Below, piece after piece: positions 13,901-25,900 of a stretch of 64,000 nucleotides of DNA. The notes beneath the pieces are model-generated. The model saw only the letters and a program-made list of their open reading frames with translations. It ran no database searches and was not told the DNA's origin. Each line of letters starts with the position of its first letter. Positions within the stretch are counted from its first letter, which is position 1. Source of the DNA: Porites lobata (taxonomy: Eukaryota; Cnidaria; Anthozoa; Scleractinia; Poritidae); the NCBI GenBank assembly GCA_942486035.1, contig CALNXK010000173.1, positions 402,501 through 466,500 of the forward strand, in the 5' to 3' direction. The position numbers and the translations under genes were made by a program.

Positions 13901-16900
13901 TTGGTTCATCAAAATCAATCCTATTGATTACAGTTTTGACTGTCTCATTGATATTCATTTTTTATTGTTCAAGACATGACTGTGTCTCATTGATATTCAT
14001 TTTTTATTGTTCAAGACACACAGAGTGAATCTCACCTGGTGATTAATCAACATGTCTGTCTTGTGTGCTCTTCATTTTGTAGCTTTAAAGTGCTGGGAAA
14101 ATTGTAGAACATATATTAACTCACTGCTGAACTGAACACCGGCTTTTGTGCACTTCGAACCCACTCGCTGAAATTTGCTATGTTTTTTTTTTAAATATTT
14201 TGAGTTCCTTTTCTCATCGTAAAACAAATGAAATTGAAAGTGTTGACTTACATTATCAAATGTTTCGGCACTTTGTTTATACTTTAATGAGGTCTGCAAA
14301 ATCCTACAAGTACTACATATACGTGCGCTGTTGTCTAGGTCAAGTCGAGAGATAAAATTTGATAGTTGCTCGTGGTATGTTAAAGCCGGTCTACTTCGCT
14401 TTTGTTAAGACCATGTTAGAGTTTTTTGCAAACTACACATTTTGTTAAATCACGAGCACATTCGCCAAGACCAACGAGGAAAATAATCACGATGATAGCT
14501 TTGAGAGACGCCATTTTGATGTGGGCAGACCCTGTGGTGAGCATCCATGCACACTTCGGTCCTGCATGCTCATGCAAAAAAAGACCCCTGTTTAAACAGT
14601 CAAAAAAGAACCTGAATGAAACCGATTTAATCAGGCGTTTTTGAGTGCAATGCTCGCTCTTAAAGAAGTACAGTGTAATCAAGCACACTATAGAACAATA
14701 CACAGTAAATGAAGTGAATGTAAATTCATATGATATACGTTAGACTCCAGAAAAACCTGAACAGAAATGGACATGCAAGTGCAGTTTTAGCGATGCAAGT
14801 ATAGGCATAGCATGGTCCTCAATAGAGGCGCATATGCATAGCATAAGAGATTATGCGTTGGTGAGGATGGCCTTAACAGAGGCATAAGAATAAACACACG
14901 AATAAAATTAAACGTACATATAAGCTTACGTTGAATTGTGGAGAATTGTTTTTGACTTTGCCGCTGTCAGGTTCCAGTTTGTTATAAGATTTCCGTACGG
15001 CCCCATTCATATACAAGGCTTCCAGCAGTCATTTCATACTATTTCACTCAAATAGTTAATGTGATGGGAATCGAAACAGAAGACTTAAGCTTATATGATC
15101 TGAATATGGCTGCACGGAAATCTTAGCTTACCACATACGGTATATGAGTTTCTTGTTGGCTTTAATCTTTTATAATGCTTCGCTACAGATAAATATCGTA
15201 TCTCAATGAAGAGACTGGTCCATCTTCTGCTTTGATTTAGCGGACGACCTTCTTCCCTGTAAAACTATAAAGTCCGCAAAAATTCGCCTTGAAAATGATG
15301 GGCTCCTGATCCCCGTTGTTCACAGTTGATCACTAGGTCAAAGTTCGATTTTTTGAGCACGCACGCTGTAAAAATGGTCAGCAGTGATGTTCGAATTACA
15401 GGTGCGGTCGCAAGGCAAACCGATCTAACCGGTTTGAGTACTGGGCGGTTCAATTGAAATAACGGCTTTTTTATCTTGGCAAGTGTTGGGTTATCGATGT
15501 TAGCTTGTTATATTTTTATAGGAAGAATTTTCGTGTTCAAAACATGTTTAATCTCTAGCGCAAAAGTTTAAGAAACGTCACTTGTTGCGCGACTGTTAGG
15601 CAGCACAATCGATCGCTTCTGTATGTAACGAAAACTTCGCACCGCTGATATCAGATCACCCGGTTGGATTCGGGAAACGATTTTAGGTGAGTTCTGTTTT
15701 CAATCATTCTTAAGTAGTACTTTTTTATGGTAGATTACTTCCTAGTAAAGCGAAATAATCATATTTTCGTTGTTGTGTACTGGGGGACAGTCAGACCTTG
15801 CCGCGATTGCAATTCATGTAAGAAACACGATGTATAAGCTTCCCGGTACACATGTGGTGGAAGCTGTACTTGGTCTCTGATAGATTAATTTTTAGCCATT
15901 CACTTTTACCGAAATGATGTTTGATGGGCATGAACACCTTTTTTTTTTTCAAACGACAAATCAGTCTCGTCGACGAACGGATTCACTGGGAAAAAGCAAT
16001 AAGGGTCAGAACTTTGGCCAGAACATAAATGAAAGACATGCCAAGACTTCGGATGTGCATGTGGCCAAAATGAAAGTAGTTTTTGTCACAGGAAGTCTCA
16101 CTATTCTAACCTTGAAATTGTTTAATAGTCCCATGTTCTAATCAATAAGAACTAGAGCATATCATTTTTCCTCAAAGAAGGGAATTCTTTTTTTAAATAG
16201 GGGAAGAAGTTGATCTTTGTTTACACCATTGTAGCTGGCTTAGCTAAGGTAGAAAAGTTGAATCACAGTGTACTAAATTTTTCCGGGACCCTAAATGCAT
16301 ATGGTTGGCTCTGCTGATGGAACTGTTCAAAATTCACTTCAACAAACCTGACAACAGTTATGGAAAATAATTTATAAATACTATGTATTAAAGCAGATTG
16401 ATCACAATCATGCCGGGGTAAGCAGGGATGTCTCAAGGACCGTTAATGTACAATTTTTGAAGCTTACCGTATTTATTCGATTAACCGCCCTGGGCGCTTA
16501 TTAAATTTTTGGACCTTGAGAGTGGGCGCTTATTTGGGGTGGGTGCTTATTCGAGGCTGGGCGCTTATTGAATTTTCACCATTTTTAGCAGGTGAAGTAT
16601 TTTTATTTTGCAACAAAACGATAAATGCTAATAAGAAAACGCGAAGAAGTAACAAAGCAAGGTTTCTGTAAAATGCTTTGAAGAAAACTCCTCGGGGAAG
16701 TCTCTTAGAATTTATTCACTCAAGTGGGTGGGGTGGAGGTGAGGGCTTATTTGAGTTTTTGATTGAGAGGAGGAAGGGGTGGGCGCTTATCATCTTTTTC
16801 TGCCTTTAGGATAGGCGCTTATTCGAGGTGGGCGCTAATTCGAGGTTGGGCGCTTATTCGAATAAATACGGTTTCTAATAAATTCCCTAAGATTTTCTGA

Positions 16901-19900
16901 ACTTTGAGTTTTCCCATTTCACCCCCCAGTTTAAGCTATTTTTCGTAGAGAAAGAGCTAGAAAGGAAACCTAAAATTTTTGAAATAAAAAATGCGATGCA
17001 GAGAGGAATCAGAAAAATTCTCACTTTCGTAAAACTTTTAATTGCAGCTAAAATTTTCAGGAAAATAATACTGAAGCCCTTGTAATTTCGAAAAGAATCA
17101 AGTTGTCCTAGGATGACTGAACAGATGAAAATCTTTTAGTGTCACTTAGAATACATTTCTAGAGATCTAAAAGTGTTCTAGATATAGCCTAAAAAGTCTT
17201 TTCACTGCATTTAGGAGGAAACCGTTGTTGGGAACCCCTGATGCAGTCGGGTAAAAAAGTGAGCTTGACTACTAAAAAAGCCTGCTTGTCTTTTCCTTAG
17301 CTTTATCCCTGGGTAAGCATACCCCTATGGTTACGGGCTGTTTTGATCTAACGTCCTTTCAATACAAGTTGTTTCGATACAATTTCGTTCCTTCGAGGTG
17401 TACCAACAACAACAGTTACAGTTTATTCAGTTGCCGAATAATTTAAGTCTATGTATGTTCCAGTAAATAATTTCACATACTTGACTTAAAGAATGAAAAA
17501 TTAATATTCACCCAAAATGTTTTTCTTGTTCAAATGCAAACTTTTTTTTGAAGTGATCAAACTTTTTGTGAAATTTCACTGCTTGAGTTCGTATCAGAAT
17601 GACTTTGAATCGAAATGACCGGTTTCCATACCCTCATATATTTCATTAATGAATCAATTATTTTTAAAAAATGAATCCTTTTGTGTGGTTTGCATCATTA
17701 CATATGTAACTGTTGTTTTATTATTTAAGGATGGATCAAATATTCTACATGTAATCTTGACATGTATTCTGTTGTTTACTTTGTTTAGATTTCGCCGCAT
17801 TTCAATTATTGTACTTACAAGGTGGATAGGATGGCTGAAGTAACAGCAGTGGCCAAAGATAAGATTTACATTTTTTTGTTGTGTAACACAACATCTTTAC
17901 TTTACACTTAGATGATTTGTGTACTGCTCATTTGCTATTACTGTAGCTAAAATAAACATCTGTATTGATCTTGAAAGTAAGCTTTTTTCAGTTCATTGAA
18001 GCTTGTCCAAACTTAAAATACATGTAGGATGAAACCCTTGAAATTTGTTGTTCATTTTCAATGGTGAAATTTGGAACGTCCTGATTGCAGCCTGAATAGA
18101 ACATACAGTACCACTTGTAATGTATGTACATGTACTCCAGATGACTTGTACGTAGGTATTGTTGATGTCACACTTCGTAAACATAGAATTTTGTATTTTA
18201 ATGACACTTCTTTTGTCATTAATGGCCTGATTTACACTGTACAAAATGTAGTGTACCATACTAAAGCCTGGTTTTTTCAAAGGATAAACACAAATACCGC
18301 AGATAACCGGGCTTTCTTTATATTGCATTGAAGGCTGGTATAGCTTGTTTCTCAAAGATATTCTGGGAACCAGGATTTACCAGATTTGTCAAGAATACCC
18401 TGTTTAACCAGACTAATTTTTCTCAGTTGGTTCAAGCCTGGTTAAACCCTTGTTAATTCAGTTCTTCAAGAGCCAGGTTTAGCCTGGTTTTTCTGGTTAT
18501 TGAATGAGAGACCAGGCTAGCCAGAAAAACCCTGGTATACCAGGATAACCTGGTTTATTGACTTACTTTAAGAGCCTGGTAAAGCCTGGTTTACCAGTCT
18601 TGCCAAGCTAACCAGGAATTCCCTGGTTAACCAGGCTTTTTGCACATATGGTTCAAGCCTGGTAAGGGTGGTTCATTCAGAATTTCACGAGCCTGGTTTA
18701 AGTCTGGTTTTCCTGGTTCTTAGAATAACCAGGCTTACCAGACTTACCAGGAATACCCTGTTTAACTAGGCTTTTTGCACATATGGTAAAGTCTAGTAAG
18801 CCTGGTTCATTTAAAGCTTTAAGAGCCTGGTTTAAGTCTGGTTTTCCTAGTCCTTAGAATAACCAGGCTTACCAGACTTACCAGGAATACCCTGGTTAAC
18901 CCGGCTTTTTGCACATATGGGAAAAGTCTGGTAAGCGTGGTTCATTCAAAACTTTAAGAGCCTGGTTAAAGTCTGGTTTTCCTGGTTCTTAGGATAACCA
19001 GGCTTACCAGGAATACCCTGGTTAACAAGGCTTTTTGCACATATGGTAAAGTCCGGTAAGCCTGGTTTGAAAACCAAAGAAATCTGGTTGTTCAACCAGG
19101 CTTGCACCCTGGTAAACCCTGGTTTAACCAGGCTTTTGGCGCAAGGGTGGTATTTACTAATCCCAGAAAGCTTCTTGCTTCCGTGGCTGTGCTGGGCGGC
19201 TGCATGTGCTTGATTGCGTGCATACGATCCTTGTCGGGGGATACACCTCGTGCTGAGATGTGAAATCCTTAATAGTCCAGTTCCGGGACACCAAATAGGC
19301 AATTGGTTGGGTTGACTGTGAGGTTTTTCTCTTGGAGACGTAGCAACACTTTTTCTAGGGATCTGTCATGCTCATCCTTAGTGGTACCATGGACGAGAAT
19401 GTCTTCAGCAATGTTCCTTACATTATGGCATCCCTCGAAGACTTGTCCAATTACGTGTTGGCATATTTCAGAGCATACTGATGCTCTATATGGCAGACGC
19501 TTGTAACGGCGGAGGCCAACGTGTGTTCTGAATGTTGTCAGTTGACGAGACGATTCGGCAAGTTCAATTTGGTGATAGCATTCCTTAAGATCAATTTTGG
19601 AAAATAAAGTTGTAGCCGTTTAGGTCTTGGAGGATTTCTTCGGTTGTTGGGTATGGGTGCTGTGTAGGGCAGAGAGCTTCGTTGGGCTTGCACATGTTTA
19701 CACACAGTTGTATGTCACCTTTCAGCTTGTCGACAATGACAAGTGGTGATACCCATGATGTCGGGCCCGTGACCTGTTCGATGATATCTTGATCTTCAAG
19801 CTGTTTCAGCTTGGCTTCGACCTTGGCACGGTAATGTAAGGGTGTAGGACGGGAATTTTGTACCACCGGTTGTACAGTTGAGTCAATGTTGAGCTCAAGT

Positions 19901-22900
19901 TGGTAATCTTTTATTTTCCCGATTTTGTCACTGAACACTGCTGGGAACTTCTGTAAAAGGTACTGGTATTCGCCGTGTACAGGTGAAGTGTCAGTAGTTG
20001 TAAAGGCCGCGACATGCAACATTCCGGGTTGAGATTTCACGACTCAGGAGACAGCCAGTTTTTCGTGCTTTGAGTACCAGGAACCTGGTCAGGTCCATTT
20101 GCCCTGACGGAGTATATATTGATTATTCCGAAAAACGATCCGGCGAGAGGAATCTAGGAAGGGTTGTCTTCTCCATAAAGGCGAAGTTTCACACTGGTTT
20201 GTTTAAAGAGCACTGTTTTTGCGGCACTGATCGCCTCATGTTGCATAGTCAATGGTGTTCGCTGTTGCACCAGAATCAATACAAACTTAAACTGGGGTAC
20301 CTTCAATGGTAACCGTGATGTCTGCTTTTACTTGGTTAGGGTTGAGATGAAATGCCTGATGACATTCATCCTCATCTGAAGAATTACAAACATACCGGGC
20401 CTTGAGAATCTCTGCCTGTTTGCTATTTGGGTGAACTCGATTTGAGGTTTTTTTTATACATACACGTCAAAAATGGTGTAGGATTCCGCACTGAGAACAT
20501 GTCTTGCGAAAAGCAGGGCATCTGGGAGTTTTTGGCTGGTGGTCGCGCTGGTTACCGCAATGTGTACATTGTTGTCGCTTCTCCGAAGTAAAATTCACTT
20601 GTTCTTCTTCGCTGATTGTTGGCATTGTCAGTTGGTGAGCGTTTCCCTGCCGTTCCTGGGACGAGGCATTCTCAATGTTCGCCGTCTGAAAATTGGCCGA
20701 CTCTACGGAGTGAGCAATATCCAACAATGAACTGAGAGAAGCAGTGGATTTTTCGCGAAGGAGACGTCGACGAAGTGTGGTGGAATGACAATGTTCAATT
20801 AACTGGTCCTTAATAGCCTTCTCGAGCGAGTATTTATCGAAGTCACAATGCTCGCCAAGTCGGCGTAGTCGAGTGACGTATTGAGCAATCGATTCGTTTG
20901 GCGCTTGATGAGCCTGGCGAAACGTGTGTTATTTGAATTGGAAGCTCTTCTGAGGAGGGAAGTGCGTGTTCAGCGCAGTAAGCGCCTCCGTGTAAGTGGT
21001 CCCAGTGTCTTATAACGTAGCGAAGATGTCTCTTGAACAGCCGGCCCGGCAAGGTGAAGTAGCAAAGCTGGTTTGCGATTGTCGACAGTAATTCCACGGG
21101 CATCGATATAAAATTGTAGTCGTGTTTTCCATCTGTCCCAGCGGGGACCCACTCTGTCGGTCTGCTCTAAGGGATCGAACGGTGGCATGGATGCGATCTC
21201 GGCCATCCTCGTCGCCAAAATATTGTAACACAAAGCAATAAACCAAAGTATTTAGCGGAACACAACTCTATTCTCCATGGCGGGCCAACGCATGTCCCTC
21301 GGACCTGCGCCCTACACTCGAGGTACCCAATGCGTATACACCATAGTCTTTTTTTCATTTATCTATCTAAATATTCTTTTTTTGTAATTAATAGTTGCAA
21401 CATCCTGTATACTAGTTGTATCTTGTCTGCTTCTTTTATTTTAGTTTTGTAATGCATTCTTTGTTGGTTAAAATTGTATATTGTATTGTACTTATCAATA
21501 AGTTTCAATATTAAAAAAATAATGATAATAGTTATAATATAACAATATATAGATTTAGCCAGGGCTAAAAGCGAGGCTCCCATTAGTATATTTATAATTT
21601 AAATCAAACAATAAACTTGTATTCCACAATTCAGTTAACTTTTATTAGAGCACATAGCACATTCATGTGACTTTTGAGGGAAAGGCTAAGTGATTTTAGA
21701 GAAAAGTAATTTGCAAACAGCCCAAGAGTGAAAAAAAATCTTACATCGAGTTGATAACCTCATATGCAAATAGAATCATCTTCGATCACATTTAAATCAG
21801 CCATAATGGCTCTTGATCACCGTAAGATCAATTAGGCCTGGAAAAAAAATCCGGTCGAATTTTTTTGCGTTTGACAAGTTTACTTTACAAAATCTTGCCA
21901 ACAAATCTGGTTGCGTGTAAAACCAACCTTTTATACCATTTATACATCACATCTGAGGTGAAACAGTACTAGGCGTTACTGTCTTTAGCACACAGACCTC
22001 GGACAGAATGCAGTATTGCACAATTTTGCAACACAAATTGCACTCATTCAATATTCAGGACGATCGAACCACGCGTGGGCTTTTAGCTAAACCGTTAAAA
22101 AAATTTCCAAAATCACATATACGGCCAGCCGGTTCTCACTTTTGAAGTGCAAACTGCAGCGAATGTTTGAACGAACATACTAGAGTTAAGCTCCAACATA
22201 ATAAAGAAATTATTATGTTTATTTTTTATTTAAATGGTTTTATCGATGTGTAATCTTTAAAAGCGTTTGATACGCGCGGCATTTTGAGTACTCCTGTAAG
22301 CGATGTTCACTGAACGGCGGACTGAAAACAAACGGCACAGCGATTAAAATTACAAGAGAGACTATCAACAATCAATAAAAGAAATATAATTCGGCGAAAC
22401 ATATACAGAGACAACATTTTTCATTCACGAAGGCAAGTATTAAAGTGCCTCTAAAAATCCTGAGTGTTCAAGCTTAAAGCTTAAGTTCATGTTTTAAGCT
22501 TTTTTCAAAGATGAACTCGAGGCAAAAAAAAACACTCGCTCAAAGCTTTCTTTTACAGCCAGAATTATAATTAAATGTTCTTTGGAACGTTTTCTTTCTA
22601 TTTGCGGTGAGAAAATGTCTAAAGACTTTTTAAAGTTGTGTAAGCTTATATCAAAACTGATTCTTGGTCAGATCAAATTGTCTCAAATCTTACAAACGTG
22701 CGTAAACTACCCTCGACTTCATTAAATTAGATATAAAAAACAAACATCAATCACAATAATTACTGAGGCTTACCATTCGAGATGCAGCTCCTGAAAGGTA
22801 TCAAGTAAGGCCAGTATGGCTTCAGACTTTTCAACCTTTACGCATCAAACAAGGTGAAAACGAAAACGATGCCATCCGAAATCGGATTCCCGACTATGAC

Positions 22901-25900
22901 AAGTAATGTATTAATTTCTCAACCAAAAACCAACTAGCCATAAATAACAGAAGACTCCTGATAGCAGCTGAATTTCATTCTGTGCATCCAGTGGAAAAAG
23001 GCAGTTAAAAACATCACAAGTTGACACAAAACTCTGTCAGCCTCGGCTGTCAAAGTAAACAAGATTCAAGATGCTGCAAAAATTTTCCGCGTGAGCTCAC
23101 CTGTAAAATTTTGACCAATTAGAGCATAAAAAATGGACGTAGAGCGTGACCAACGCGTGACCATGGTGAGCAAAGTCAAAAGCAACTGTCTTCCCTGCCT
23201 GTAACGGCTGGCTGAATTTTCGGGTCCGAGGTGCCGTCCGAGGTTAGTTTTAAATCAAAATTTTAATTATGCGGCCCAAAAACAAAACAAATCCACACTT
23301 GAACCTGCGAAAACTAGTAACTTGTCAGCGGATAACTTCAAAAAATACTTGACCTCGATGGGTCAACACCTGAGCCCGCGATACGGTCAAGTGATGCTGG
23401 TCAGCGGATACCCTGTTTTGACAGCTGTCAATTGATCACAACATTGATGTCCAATGAATGTGTGCATTATCAGTTTTCCTGTGCTCTCAAACTAGCTAGA
23501 AAGTATGAGATTGAACATTGATCGCGATCTAGTAAAACAAATGGTCAGCGGACAGATTCCAAATAAATCACGTCACCTTGATCAGTTGACACATGAGCCC
23601 TCGATATGGCAGTGTGATACTGGTCAGTGGCTATCCTGTTTTGACAGCTGTCAATTGACCATATTGTGAATGGCCAATGTAAAAGATGTGGATTTGCCAA
23701 GACACGCCTGAGACACCCCTCCCTTTCTTTTGATAGTCTCCCCTACCCTACCCGTACAATCTGTAGACGCGTACGTACGTACGTACGCTCGGTCAGACAC
23801 GTGACAGCCAAAAGAAAAGAGGTTGACCATATTCTATGAGTATGGGGCTCTGTCCCACGTGCGCTTCGCGCGCGAGGGAGCCCCGCTATTATGACCTATT
23901 AAAAGTGTTTGATATACATAACACTATGGAAAATGAAAAGTTTATAGAGATTTATATGTATAAAGAGGAGTTATTGTGTGAAACAGAAGAAAGTGACTGA
24001 ATGTGTGCGCCAGGTAGTGAAAAACATGTTCGAGCTAAAAATGGTCGAATGATGACGAAATGCACCAATTCGGAATGTGGTATAACTAAAACTAAATTTG
24101 TGAAAAATCAGGGAACCTAGCTAGCCGGTCCAAATGGGCGGGCATTGGGTCAGATATTGCGGGAACTACATTAGACATGTTTGTGTATCATGGCCTTCCA
24201 TGGACGGGAAAGAAAGCGGTTGAAATGGGAAGATATTATGGTTCAGAAGAACTGAGGAACCCAAAAAAAAGGCAATTGACTACGCGTTGGATAAACTGAT
24301 TCCAATGATTCAAAATGTTGGTAGTCAAGCTCTTGGTCAATTTTCAGCAAAGATTAGACCCAACAAAAAGTACAAAACCAGTTTGCAAGACAAAATAGCA
24401 TATTTTGCAAGTACACCTCTAGCAGGACCGGCACCTACATTCACAACTGCTTTTAATGAATTAGGGTCTCAAGCATTAAAAGGAATAACAGACAATATAA
24501 ATCATTATGGAGGAGATGCTGTCGATCTTCATAAAATGATTGGATCTGGATGGACATTACCTGGGCATAAATACACTGGGCATAAATACACTGGGCAAAA
24601 ATACACTGGTCCGTATAATGACCTAGATTCACAAGTAAAATACGATCCGAAAACCGAAGAGAAACTTGAGATATGATCATCAGTAATTTCCTTATCTACG
24701 CACCAATTCTTCGAAACAGAGAGCCAAAAACCAGCGCTTTTCGCAGTGTTTTCGTTTTTAGAGCAGTTTTTCAGCTCCTCTACAGTTGTTTCGGTCGCAA
24801 AAGCAAATGTGCTGCAAATGCCAACCATTGCGGTTTTTGCTCGAAACTGATGCGCAGTTTGGTCCGGAGCGGATGCAAATTTTGCGCCATTTAGATGGCG
24901 CATTTGATTGCCTCTCAGTGAGTTCCTTTGTTTTTTAGTCATTCAAAATGTCACGTTTCTTACTCTTTCCACTCTTTTCTGCACTAAATTACCTTTTTTT
25001 CTGCACTCAATTACCTTTTTTCTGCACCGTGTTACCTAAAAACTGCATTTCTCTCAGCCAATCACAATCGAGAAATTTTTTCATGTATATTATTAGGTTA
25101 TGAATATAAACGGCCATATCCCACCTATGTATCCAAAAAAACGTTTGAACATAGTATGAACCTTCTACTGATAACAGAGGGTGGAAACGAACACTATGTA
25201 CTTTAACTTTAACAGGTTCATGTACAACCAAACAAAACATCAACAATGGAAACATTTCTGTATGTCTAAAATGTTTTAATAGTGAGGATGTACTAAATAA
25301 TCACAAGACTTACTGTATGGTTATTAATGGTCAGCAAGCTATAAAAATCCCTGAGAAAGATAACATCTTGAAATTCAACAACTTTCATACGCAGATGCCT
25401 GTACCATTTGTAATCTATGCTGATTTTGAGGTCATTACAGAGAAAATACAAGGATCTCAACCAAACATTGATAAATCATACACTGAAACATATCAAAACA
25501 TAAAGACTGTGGGCATGGATATAAGATTATTTGTTTTTATCATAATAAATACACCAAACCACTTCAAATTTATAGAGGAGAAAATGCTGTATACAAATTA
25601 ATGGAAAGGATGTTAGAAGAAATGCAATGGTGCCGAAAAATGACCAAAAAACATTTCAATAAACCAATGAGAATGACAAAAAAGGATCATCAAGATTTTG
25701 AATAAACTGAGAAATGTCATATTTGTAATAAAAAATATTCTGAGAAAGATATTCGTGTCGGAGACCATTGTCATATAACTGAAAAAATACAGAGGATCTG
25801 CTCATCAAGATTATAATATGATGTTCAAGCTGGCTGGTAAGATTCCAGTTATTTTTCATCATTTGAGAGGCTGTAGTAGCCGTTTTATTATACAAGAGAT

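Larger units (their letters stand above)
12060..19147. mobile_element. 7.1-kb DNA transposon with CCTGG/CCAGG subterminal arrays, nested in Gypsy pol
   Basis: The ends are inverted: CCCTTGCACTAAAAGTCTGG at 12060 against CCCTTGCGCCAAAAGCCTGG read inward on the minus strand from 19147. A TG dinucleotide flanks both ends (12058-12059, 19148-19149). Removing the element plus one TG restores an open Gypsy frame across the junction (LGLVNT-IARFLP), which fixes the boundaries. Dense direct and inverted AAGCCTGG / CCAGGCTT words fill both subterminal regions, an architecture known from CACTA/EnSpm elements. The termini do not read CACTA and I recognise no transposase, so the superfamily is open. The interior (12.53-18.24 kb) holds a nested 407-bp MITE, a small tandem duplication and short open frames only. 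Confidence 0.8.

Noticed and set aside
18240..19147. CRISPR-like array
   Set aside because: Words are short, irregularly spaced and in both orientations within a eukaryotic transposon. There are no uniform repeats and spacers and no cas genes.
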